DNA of 7,080 bases from Aurantimonadaceae bacterium (GTDB lineage Bacteria > Pseudomonadota > Alphaproteobacteria > Rhizobiales > Rhizobiaceae), in NCBI GenBank assembly GCA_003232595.1, contig QIIJ01000170.1, positions 1 through 7,080 of the forward strand, in the 5' to 3' direction. Positions 1 through 5,509 of the stretch are shown one piece after another. Made by a program: the position numbers and the translations under genes. The notes beneath the pieces are model-generated. The model made no database searches, had not been told where the DNA came from, and saw only the letters and a list, made by a program, of their open reading frames with translations. Within the stretch, counting starts at the first letter, position 1; the number at the start of each line of letters is the position of its first letter.

Positions 1-371
1 AGTGTCATGCTGACAAACTGGATATTTTCGATAAACCTGCGCTGTTCCTGCGGTGTTTCGCGTGTTCCTGTGGTGAAGGAAATCTTGATCAGCGGGCTTT
101 TCTGGTCCCTGCCGGTATGGTAAAGCGGTGTAACCCCTTTGCGGGTTGGCACCAGAAATGAAAATGGTGCAGCGACCGGCTTGCCGAATCTTTCTCCGTA
201 ATTCGCATCGACCTTGATTACCTTGCCATAGACCAGTCCCTCAACGGAGAACAAATCAAATTCAATCGAAGGCTTTTTCTCCTGGGCGTCACCGATGCCG
301 ATACTGACGGCCAGCAATATCACTGCGAGGGAGAATATAGAGTTGGCCCGAACCAAATTGCTGAAATTCAT
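1..371 (-). CDS. Unrecognised exported protein, N-terminal part only
   Basis: This reading frame starts at an ATG (complement of 369-371) and runs off the left edge after 123 codons, so the C-terminal part is missing. A good ribosome binding site, GAGGAA (378-383), sits 6 bases before the ATG. Residues 1-29 form a typical signal peptide: a short basic N-terminus with one Arg, a hydrophobic core (SLAVILLAV) and a likely cleavage after GDA before QEKK. The mature part begins with an acidic/beta-rich stretch containing VEGLVYGKVIKVDA and continues without cysteines or further membrane segments. I do not recognise the family. It starts 54 bases downstream of the binding-protein-like gene on the same strand, so the two are probably co-transcribed and both act outside the cytoplasm. 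Function unknown. The reading frame itself is well supported by the SD site and signal peptide. Confidence 0.75.
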   Translation of the reverse strand, partial: MNFSNLVRANSIFSLAVILLAVSIGIGDAQEKKPSIEFDLFSVEGLVYGKVIKVDANYGERFGKPVAAPFSFLVPTRKGVTPLYHTGRDQKSPLIKISFTTGTRETPQEQRRFIENIQFVSMT

Positions 372-425
372 GACTGGTTCCTCAATGGATTGATATTGAC
401 GCCAGATATGGCCTTCGGCAGGAAA

Positions 426-1025
426 TCACCAGTCCATCATTTGTGCCGTATCATCAAAGCTTGAGCGCAGTCGTGCCCGGTCATCCACACCGGCCTGATC
501 GCGCACGGCAACATCAATACGGCGGGCAATATTATATCCCTGCGCAGTATCAGCATCTGGTGCGCCGCCATAGGATTTTTCGTAAGCGGCAACAAAACTG
601 GCTACACCCGGCAGTTCTTTTTTCGAAAACGGGTTTGTCCCGGGCAAAACAACGGTTGTCTTTCCGCCGTCAATTGCATTTTCCACGCTGTTTTGGATAT
701 CTTCTGAGCCGAATACAACAACAATGTCGATCGCACCACGGCCGGAACCGGAGTTTAGTCCCGTTGCGATATTATTCGCAGTTTCAATAAAACTGACATA
801 GACATCCAGCCCACCCAGATGACCATCAGACTCTTCGTCCGGATGTCCATCCTTCTCAGTTGTGGCCAGCATAAACCCCTGGCGGATCTGTTGTGCGCTG
901 GCTGGAGATGCTGCTGGAAGAACAACAGCTACATTGAAGCTGTGGGCAAAGGCTGAACCTGCAAAAAGCCCTGTGAGCATAGCAACGAGTGCAAATAGTG
1001 TTTTCAAGATGCAGTGAATGTTCAT
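426..1025 (-). CDS. Compact exported protein resembling a type I periplasmic binding protein
   Basis: This is a 199-residue protein with a signal peptide (residues 1-27, core LFALVAMLTGLFAG, cleavage after AFA). The mature start FNVAVVLPAASPASAQQIRQGF resembles the first strand and helix of Leu/Ile/Val-type binding proteins. IDIVVVFGSEDI (about 99-110) and KTTVVLPGTN (about 122-131) look like further strands of that lobe. The C-terminal stretch FVAAYEKSYGGAPDADTAQGYN followed by ARR resembles the conserved late region of the same family. Family members usually have 350-400 residues, so most of the second lobe appears to be missing. I infer a reduced, possibly ligand-sensing or non-transport protein, and no ABC transporter gene is visible nearby. 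The start is chosen at the ATG (1023-1025). An in-frame TTG nine bases further upstream is less likely because it would overlap the predicted -10 element. No Shine-Dalgarno site is seen. Confidence 0.72.
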   Translation of the reverse strand: MNIHCILKTLFALVAMLTGLFAGSAFAHSFNVAVVLPAASPASAQQIRQGFMLATTEKDGHPDEESDGHLGGLDVYVSFIETANNIATGLNSGSGRGAIDIVVVFGSEDIQNSVENAIDGGKTTVVLPGTNPFSKKELPGVASFVAAYEKSYGGAPDADTAQGYNIARRIDVAVRDQAGVDDRARLRSSFDDTAQMMDW

Positions 1026-1034
1026 AATAATCAA

Positions 1035-1063
1035 AATCTACACATAGTTTTCCAGTTTGTCAC
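1035..1063 (-). promoter_or_regulatory. Candidate sigma-70-type promoter of the binding-protein-like gene
   Basis: On the minus strand GTGACA (1058-1063, five of six matches to TTGACA) is followed by a 17-base spacer and TAGATT (1035-1040, four of six matches to TATAAT). It lies directly after the terminator hairpin of the preceding gene, as expected for an independent transcription unit. A start of transcription about 7 bases after the -10 element would fall at about 1028, only some three bases before the ATG, giving a nearly leaderless mRNA. That would fit the absence of a ribosome binding site. This is a match to consensus by eye only. Confidence 0.4.
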
Positions 1064-1065
1064 AT

Positions 1066-1097
1066 CGAAAATCCAGGGGCAGCCGATGCCGCCCCTG
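1066..1097 (-). terminator. Rho-independent-like terminator after the Met-rich gene
   Basis: On the minus strand CAGGGGC and GCCCCTG (1074-1097) form a perfect 7-bp GC-rich stem. It extends inward by one G-U pair and two GC pairs to a four-base loop, about 10 pairs in all. It begins 13 bases after the stop codon of the Met-rich gene and is followed by GATTTTCG, a short and rather weak T run. The stem strength and position support a terminator for that gene. The short T run lowers certainty. Confidence 0.65.
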
Positions 1098-1110
1098 AAC
1101 AATGAATTGC

Positions 1111-1731
1111 CTATTCAATAATTGCCGCCATGCCGGTTTTACGGTTGACCCGAACCTTGAACAGAAATTCGCCTTTGGGGGAGACCACATCAACGACCGC
1201 GGTTATTTCCTTCGTGCCGTCCTGGACACCTCCAGCAAGCAGGTTGGAAAAGCCATGCCTTGCCAGCCGTCCGTCAACTATGCGTTTGATATCGGCATTG
1301 GTATAGGATTTTGCACGCACCATGAACTTTTTGCCCATCATTTTCTTGCGCATTTTGCCCTTCATGCCCATGCCGCCAGGGTGACGTTTGCCCATCATGG
1401 CTTTACCACCCTTGTGGTCTCTGCCCATCATGTATTTGCCTTTTTTGTGGCCTTTGCCGCCCTTGCCCATGGTGCCGCTTTTGCCCATCATGGCTTTGCC
1501 GCCGTCTTTGCCCATCTTTTTGGACATGCCATCCTTCTTTTTCATGCCGTCTTTTTTCATCATGTCATCCTGGCCGGCCATGCTTTCCTTTTTCATCATG
1601 CCGTCCGTCTCGGTCTTTTTACCCTGCTCGGTCTGGGTGTCGGTCGATTGTGCAAAGGCAATCGAGCCCTGAGGGGCGGCAATGGCAACGGTCAATATTG
1701 TGGCGGTTGCAACTAACAGTTTCAATTTCAT
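1111..1731 (-). CDS. Exported Met/Lys/Gly-rich MxKDx-type repeat protein with PepSY-like C-terminus
   Basis: This is a 206-residue protein with a signal peptide (1-27, cleavage after IAFA before QS). Residues 28-43 are polar and Thr/Gln-rich. About 44-137 are low complexity, built of Met, Lys, Gly and Asp with 21 methionines and no cysteine. Units such as MMKKDG and KKKDGM match the MxKDx pentapeptide pattern, and an exact GGKAMMGK octapeptide occurs at 77-84 and 108-115, with MMGR/MMGK also at 101 and 131. Residues about 142-206 form an ordinary globular domain: a helix (NADIKRIVDGRLARHG) then two strands (EITAVVDVVS and EFLFKVRVNRKTG), resembling a PepSY-like fold. Family function is not established. 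Met-rich exported segments can bind Cu(I)/Ag(I), but that is inference here. A clear ribosome binding site, AAGGAAG, precedes the ATG by about 5 bases. The gene is followed by its own terminator. Confidence 0.85.
   Translation of the reverse strand: MKLKLLVATATILTVAIAAPQGSIAFAQSTDTQTEQGKKTETDGMMKKESMAGQDDMMKKDGMKKKDGMSKKMGKDGGKAMMGKSGTMGKGGKGHKKGKYMMGRDHKGGKAMMGKRHPGGMGMKGKMRKKMMGKKFMVRAKSYTNADIKRIVDGRLARHGFSNLLAGGVQDGTKEITAVVDVVSPKGEFLFKVRVNRKTGMAAIIE
1320..1610. repeat. Degenerate coding repeat inside the Met-rich gene
   Basis: This stretch encodes the MMGK/MKKDG-like units and is internally repetitive at DNA level. The 18-base plus-strand word tttgcccatcatggcttt occurs exactly at 1387-1404 and 1480-1497, 93 bases apart, and shorter variants built on gcccatcat occur between and around them. 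The repeat is a multiple of three in spacing, so gain or loss of units would keep the frame. It is best read as repeat expansion within a coding sequence and not as a mobile repeat. Confidence 0.7.
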
Positions 1732-1990
1732 GGTGAACTTCCTTGTCTTGGGATTAAATACCTTGGCGGCATGCCGCCCAGCCTGCCGGTATTGATCACT
1801 ACAGGCGCGCTAAGGTCAACACTTCGGGATATTAAATATCGGTAAGTTACAGCGTGTTTTGGCCTGTCATCCGATGACAATTCTGCTTTACGAATTACCT
1901 GTTGGAATGAGAATAGTGAGCCGAATATCGCAGCGCAAATACCAGGTGGCGTCAATGGTAAGTTACCAAATAATTAGGTATGAATTTGAT
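1732..1990. promoter_or_regulatory. Gene-free region with several perfect inverted repeats upstream of the Met-rich gene
   Basis: No convincing gene is present in these 259 bases. Four short perfect inverted repeats are visible: GGCGGCATGCCGCC (1765-1778), GATATTAAATATC with a central A (1828-1840), TGTCATCCGATGACA with a central C (1865-1879) and GGTAAGTTACC with a central G (1957-1967). The word GGTAAGTTAC of the last one also occurs at 1841-1850, directly abutting the second palindrome. All lie upstream of the Met-rich gene start, and the first would fall in its 5' leader if the promoter proposed at 1791-1819 is right. They look like operator sites, but no regulator can be named from the sequence. 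Confidence 0.45.
1791..1819 (-). promoter_or_regulatory. Possible promoter of the Met-rich gene
   Basis: On the minus strand TTGACC (1814-1819) is a good -35 element and ATCAAT lies 17 bases further on, a weak -10 match (three of six). Alphaproteobacterial promoters often have poor -10 elements, so this remains possible. Two inverted repeats (1828-1840 and 1865-1879) would sit just upstream of the -35 box, as activator or repressor sites often do. The evidence is thin and by eye. Confidence 0.27.
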
Positions 1991-3385
1991 TTAATTCGGG
2001 TCAACTGGTGCGGGCGGTGTGCCTCCTTTTTCAATCGCCCTGCCTGCGTTCATCAATATATCTTCCCGGTATCGGCCCGCGACCAACTGCACCCCTATCG
2101 GTGTTTTGCCAATTAACCCGGTAGCGACGGCAAGCCCGGGCAATCCAAGAAGCGGCAGGCCGAGTTGAGTCAGTTGCGCCTCCATAATGGCTTCGAAGGC
2201 TTCATCCGACTGTACATCCTGCTGGTCGGCAAATGGCAATTCAGCTGACACAGGACAAAGCAATACAGGGTAATTCTGCAGGAATATCTGCCACTCGCGG
2301 ATCAGGGTCGAACGGGATTGCAGCGCATCCAGCAGATCATCGCTATTCAGAGGCGCCGATCGTTTTGCCATATATTCAAATACAAATGTCGAGCACGGCT
2401 CGGCTTCCTTTTTAATTGCAGGCAGGGCGGCGCGGCGCACTTCAGCCATCCACAATTGCGCGTTGATTTCCGCTGGTCGGCGAAACGGCGGGCATTCTAC
2501 TTCCTCAACCACCCAGCCTTCGGCCCGCATCCGGTCGGCCGCGTCGCGCAGGGCATTTTCCACCTCCGGCGCGACAACAAGTCCTTCAGGTGCAATTGTA
2601 AGCGCAGCCTTTTTAGGGAATTCACCAATATCAAGCGGCACGGGCACCCACCACGGATCACGTATATCAGCCGCCATCATGGCGACAAGGCCAAGGCGAA
2701 TATCATCTATTGTGCGAGCAATTGGCCCGGATACCGCCATGATCTGACCACCGATATGACGATCGGGGCCAGATGCATTGAATGCCGGAATGCGGCCCAG
2801 TGTAGGTCTCAGGCCGTGAATTCCGCAGGCGTAGGCCGGGTAACGGATAGAACCGCCGATATCAGTACCATGGCCGATAGCGCACATTCCGCTTGCAACC
2901 GCCGATGATGCCCCGCCGGACGAGCCCCCCGGGGTCAGCGATTTGTCACGCGGATTGTAAGTGTGGCCGTGAAGGTTATTGTTGGTAAACCAGCGCAATG
3001 AAAATGCCGGCGTGTTGGTGCGCCCGACAATGACCCCGCCAGCCTTGCGGATATTGGCAACAATCGGGCTGTCAGTTTCCGCAATCAGATCTTTCAGGAT
3101 GACCAGTCCATTGGTGGATGCATGGCCTTTCTGATCGGTGTTGACCTTGATGGTGACAGGGACTCCACAAAGGGGGCCAGGCGTTTCGCCACGGGCGATC
3201 TGCTCATCCACTTTCCGGGCTTCATCCAATGCTTCTGCTGGAAAAGTTTCAACAATTGCATTGAGTGCCGGATTAACCTGATCAATTCGCTCCAGATGAG
3301 ACTGTGTTGCTTCAACTGCCGAGAATTTTTTGGTACGCACTGCAGCCGCAATTTCAGCAGCGGAATGTTGCCAGATAGCACTCAT
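1991..3385 (-). CDS. Amidase signature family hydrolase (GatA-like)
   Basis: This is a 464-residue enzyme of the amidase signature family, normal length for the group. The family hydrolyses carboxylic amide bonds in the cytoplasm with a Ser-cisSer-Lys triad. All three residues are visible: Lys80 in GVPVTIK, cis-Ser155 in PGGSSGGAS and nucleophile Ser179 in GTDIGGSIRYPA, with the usual 24-residue spacing between the serines. The C-terminal part keeps the typical LPLLGLPGLAVATGL and PIGVQLVAGRYRED segments. It lacks the features and context (gatB/gatC neighbours) expected of a true glutamyl-tRNA amidotransferase subunit A, so a free-standing amidase is more likely. The substrate cannot be told from sequence. 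The ATG at 3385 is preceded by AAGGGA about 8 bases upstream. It is divergent from the plus-strand pair to its right. Confidence 0.9.
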   Translation of the reverse strand: MSAIWQHSAAEIAAAVRTKKFSAVEATQSHLERIDQVNPALNAIVETFPAEALDEARKVDEQIARGETPGPLCGVPVTIKVNTDQKGHASTNGLVILKDLIAETDSPIVANIRKAGGVIVGRTNTPAFSLRWFTNNNLHGHTYNPRDKSLTPGGSSGGASSAVASGMCAIGHGTDIGGSIRYPAYACGIHGLRPTLGRIPAFNASGPDRHIGGQIMAVSGPIARTIDDIRLGLVAMMAADIRDPWWVPVPLDIGEFPKKAALTIAPEGLVVAPEVENALRDAADRMRAEGWVVEEVECPPFRRPAEINAQLWMAEVRRAALPAIKKEAEPCSTFVFEYMAKRSAPLNSDDLLDALQSRSTLIREWQIFLQNYPVLLCPVSAELPFADQQDVQSDEAFEAIMEAQLTQLGLPLLGLPGLAVATGLIGKTPIGVQLVAGRYREDILMNAGRAIEKGGTPPAPVDPN

Positions 3386-3571
3386 ATAACTATTCCCTTG
3401 ATTTTAAAACCAGGCGCATAATGACATTGCTGTTGCACTAATTTCAATGACAATTGCTTTTGGGATTGCTGGAAATTTTAAGCGGGCACAGTTCCTGTCT
3501 GTGTACAAGCTTGAATTATTTGCCAATCCGCGCTTCAATCAGCCCAATGACAACAAAAATGAGGGGTCACC
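3386..3571. promoter_or_regulatory. Divergent intergenic region between amidase and membrane-protein genes
   Basis: These 186 bases separate two divergently read genes and should carry promoters for both. A minus-strand candidate is described separately. For the plus strand no strong -35/-10 pair stands out; AT-rich stretches around 3510-3525 (gaattattt) are the only hint of a -10 element. The plus-strand ribosome binding site GAGGGG (3561-3566) lies at the right end. No small gene or RNA structure is evident. Confidence 0.45.
3418..3447 (-). promoter_or_regulatory. Candidate promoter of the amidase gene
   Basis: On the minus strand TTGAAA (3442-3447, five of six to the -35 consensus) is followed by an 18-base spacer and CATTAT (3418-3423, four of six to the -10 consensus). 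The implied transcript would begin near 3411, giving a short leader of about 25 bases that includes the AAGGGA ribosome binding site. Match by eye; plausible position. Confidence 0.4.
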
Positions 3572-3961
3572 ATGGCCAAGACTGAAACAGAAGCCGCCAA
3601 AGGACTGCTAACGAATTTGAGCAGCCTTATGGCATCAATAGAGCAGAGCAACAAACCGCAAACAGCAAAAATTCAACTTTATAACGGTCTTGGGTTCTGC
3701 CGGATTGTATCACTCCTGTTGATGGCGACCGGAGTAATTGTGGTGTTGGCGACATTTATATTGCTGGTCTCAATCATGGTGACATTGCCAACGACCATGG
3801 ATTTATCCTTGCGAATTCTTGCCGCAACCCCATCGCTTGGAGGGGTCTTCAGCGGGTTGGTTCTGCTTGGTTTTGGTGTCATGACCAAAGCCGTGGTCGA
3901 TATTGCGGATTACAATTCGCAGATATTGCGCCTGACCAGACAGCGAATGGAAAAGCAGTAG
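3572..3961 (+). CDS. Small membrane protein with two predicted transmembrane helices
   Basis: This is a 129-residue protein of unknown family. Residues 1-43 are polar with a Ser/Thr/Lys-rich, probably helical N-terminus. A long hydrophobic helix lies at about 45-71 (IVSLLLMATGVIVVLATFILLV) and a second at about 88-110 (LGGVFSGLVLLGFGVMT). The C-terminus (111-129) is charged and ends QRMEKQ. There is no signal-peptide cleavage site, so both ends probably face the same side, with a short loop (TLPTTMDLSLRILAATPS) between the helices. The ATG is preceded by GAGGGG with a 5-base gap. The gene ends 24 bases before the AhpD-like gene on the same strand, so the two are likely co-transcribed. No catalytic motif is seen and I cannot assign a function. 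Confidence 0.78.
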   Translation: MAKTETEAAKGLLTNLSSLMASIEQSNKPQTAKIQLYNGLGFCRIVSLLLMATGVIVVLATFILLVSIMVTLPTTMDLSLRILAATPSLGGVFSGLVLLGFGVMTKAVVDIADYNSQILRLTRQRMEKQ

Positions 3962-3985
3962 CTGAACTTTCAGAAAGCATGTGTC

Positions 3986-4546
3986 ATGGCCCTGTTTCCC
4001 GGTCTTCCCAACAACCCGCATCTTGGGCAGGTATTCCAAAAATTTCCGCAGCACGTGCGGCCCCTGCTTGAATACCACGATATGCTGTTGCGCGGGGAGG
4101 GGCCATTAACCGTGGCCGAGCGGGAGCTGATTGCAACCTATATATCCGGCCTCAACGCCTGCACCTTTTGTTTCGGTGCCCATAAAATCTATGCAAGGGT
4201 TTTTGGCGTGGCAGATGATGTCATTGATGCGATGATGGAGGACCTCGATAATGCCCCGATCGACGAGAAACTGAAGCCTTTGCTGAAATATGTCGGCAAG
4301 CTGAACAATCTGCCGCCAAAGCTGACCAGCGCTGATGCGGAAGCTGTTTACAAGGCAGGCTGGAGCGAACGTGCGCTTTATGATGCGGTGCAGATATGTG
4401 CCCTGTTCAACTTTATGAACAGGCTGATCGAGGGCACGGGGGTCAGCTTCGACTATGCCGAAAACCCTCCGAGCAAAAAGGAAATGGAAGCCCGCCGCAC
4501 CCGCTCCTACACGGATTTCGGGCGTCAACTGGGTATCATTGAATAG
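3986..4546 (+). CDS. AhpD/carboxymuconolactone decarboxylase-like protein
   Basis: This is a 186-residue all-helical protein of the carboxymuconolactone decarboxylase/AhpD superfamily, close in pattern to the so-called peroxidase-related enzymes. The redox motif is complete: Glu47 (AEREL), Cys59 and Cys62 in ACTFCFGAH, and His66, with the 12-residue Glu-Cys spacing of AhpD. In AhpD this set supports alkylhydroperoxidase activity through the vicinal cysteines; for this protein peroxidase or thiol-disulfide activity is inference. No signal peptide, so cytoplasmic. The second half (GWSERALYDAVQICALFNFMNRLIEGTGV) is the conserved region after the active site in this subgroup. A weak AGAAAG precedes the ATG by 8 bases, so translation may depend partly on the upstream membrane-protein gene 24 bases away. 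The gene converges tail to tail with the DUF4105 gene. Confidence 0.88.
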   Translation: MALFPGLPNNPHLGQVFQKFPQHVRPLLEYHDMLLRGEGPLTVAERELIATYISGLNACTFCFGAHKIYARVFGVADDVIDAMMEDLDNAPIDEKLKPLLKYVGKLNNLPPKLTSADAEAVYKAGWSERALYDAVQICALFNFMNRLIEGTGVSFDYAENPPSKKEMEARRTRSYTDFGRQLGIIE

Positions 4547-4548
4547 TC

Positions 4549-5400
4549 CTATTCCCCGACCGGGCGGGTCACAATATGTGCCCTGATTTCCTTGGAGAAA
4601 TCGGGCAGACCATCAGCCGCCTGCGCATGTGGTGTGATATTGAAGTGTTCCCGGGCATCTTCGTAGGAAAGATGAGTATCGATAATATTCAGCCGATAGG
4701 CGATCTTGTCGAGGCTTTCGGGAAACAGATAACGATAGCTCCACACGGGTATCGGCTTTTTCGAAAATTTTCTTGCGTGTTTGATGATATTGGTTGTGCA
4801 GTTGTTTAATAGCGTGTTGTAAAACTCCGGTTTCCTGCCGAGTTTGTCTGCCCGCTTAAGCACATCAACAAACACCTGCTGAATGAGTTTTTTCTCGGTC
4901 TGGACCGGAAAAAGCCGAACAATATATTTGATGCAATTGGTGCGAACACGAATGACATCGGTTTCTTCAGCAATCACGTACATGATTTCAAACTGGCGCA
5001 GGAAAGCTTTGACCGGGGAAAATTTCTGGCCCTTTTTGCGGCGGATTTCCACCGATACGGCAAGATAAGTTCCATCCTTGAAACCGAACGAAATAAAGGC
5101 GTGGGCCGCGCCATATCCGACAAATGGCGAGATTGCCAGCCATGCAGATTCAACATCATCTATGGCCACCTCCCTGTCGTAATGTCTAAGGTCATAATCA
5201 CGAGTAGTCCGATAGTGAATGTCGCGGATATTTTTTATTCCAATTTTGCCGGAATCCAGAAATTCCACGCTCGGCATTACCACCTGATCAGGTGACCAGT
5301 CGCGCAACAAAGAAGGTTTGGTCACAACAAAAAGCACAATGGCAAACAACAAAATTGCAGCCAGCAAAATCAACAAAATGGTTGTAATTGCAGTAGTCAT
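4549..5400 (-). CDS. Membrane-anchored DUF4105 (Lnb N-terminal domain-like) protein
   Basis: This is a 283-residue protein with one N-terminal membrane helix (about 5-26) and no clear cleavage site, so the rest is probably anchored and exposed to the periplasm. The body matches DUF4105: RDWSPDQ (33-39), a VEFLDSGKIGIKNIRDIHYR segment, then AHAFISFGF with His100, VSVEIRR with Glu118, and YNTLLNNCTTNI with Cys201. The invariant His and Cys suggest a papain/NlpC-like thiol hydrolase fold. No substrate is established for this group and catalysis is inference. A strong GGAGGT (5405-5410) lies 4 bases before the ATG. It follows bpt on the same strand after a 109-base gap, so it may be in the same operon or have its own promoter. 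Its stop codon is two bases from that of the convergent AhpD-like gene. Confidence 0.85.
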   Translation of the reverse strand: MTTAITTILLILLAAILLFAIVLFVVTKPSLLRDWSPDQVVMPSVEFLDSGKIGIKNIRDIHYRTTRDYDLRHYDREVAIDDVESAWLAISPFVGYGAAHAFISFGFKDGTYLAVSVEIRRKKGQKFSPVKAFLRQFEIMYVIAEETDVIRVRTNCIKYIVRLFPVQTEKKLIQQVFVDVLKRADKLGRKPEFYNTLLNNCTTNIIKHARKFSKKPIPVWSYRYLFPESLDKIAYRLNIIDTHLSYEDAREHFNITPHAQAADGLPDFSKEIRAHIVTRPVGE

Positions 5401-5509
5401 TCAGACCTCCCCATTCATGCGCTTGTGCAATCTTCGGACATTTGGATTAACAAACTGCGCCAGGCTATATTCAGAAGTCCGAGCGATACAACAATTGGTT
5501 GTCCTGGCC

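Noticed and set aside
11..1062. 12-base word tgacaaactgga on the plus strand at 11-22 and on the minus strand at 1051-1062, an inverted repeat flanking the left genes
   Set aside because: A few such 12-base matches are expected by chance in 7 kb, and the flanks do not extend the match, so it is not evidence of a mobile element.
1102..1716. Long plus-strand open frame of 204 codons opposite the Met-rich gene, rich in His, Phe and Ala
   Set aside because: It is the mirror of the low-complexity Met/Lys/Gly codons (cat/ttt complements). It has no convincing ribosome binding site, whereas the minus-strand frame has a signal peptide, an SD and a terminator.
1728..1955. 75-codon minus-strand frame upstream of the Met-rich gene
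   Set aside because: It uses a TTG start without an SD, overlaps the Met-rich gene start and shows no protein-like pattern; the region is better read as regulatory.
1982..1997. AT-rich inverted repeat GAATT/AATTC at the end of the amidase gene
   Set aside because: It overlaps the stop codon, has no GC pairs in the core and is unlikely to terminate transcription.
2318..2908. 196-codon plus-strand frame inside the amidase gene
   Set aside because: The opposite strand encodes an intact amidase with all catalytic motifs across this stretch; the plus-strand translation has no recognisable features.
5488..5502. Hairpin ACAAC-AATTG-GTTGT between bpt and the DUF4105 gene
   Set aside because: The stem has only five mostly AT pairs with no T run after it; too weak to call a terminator.
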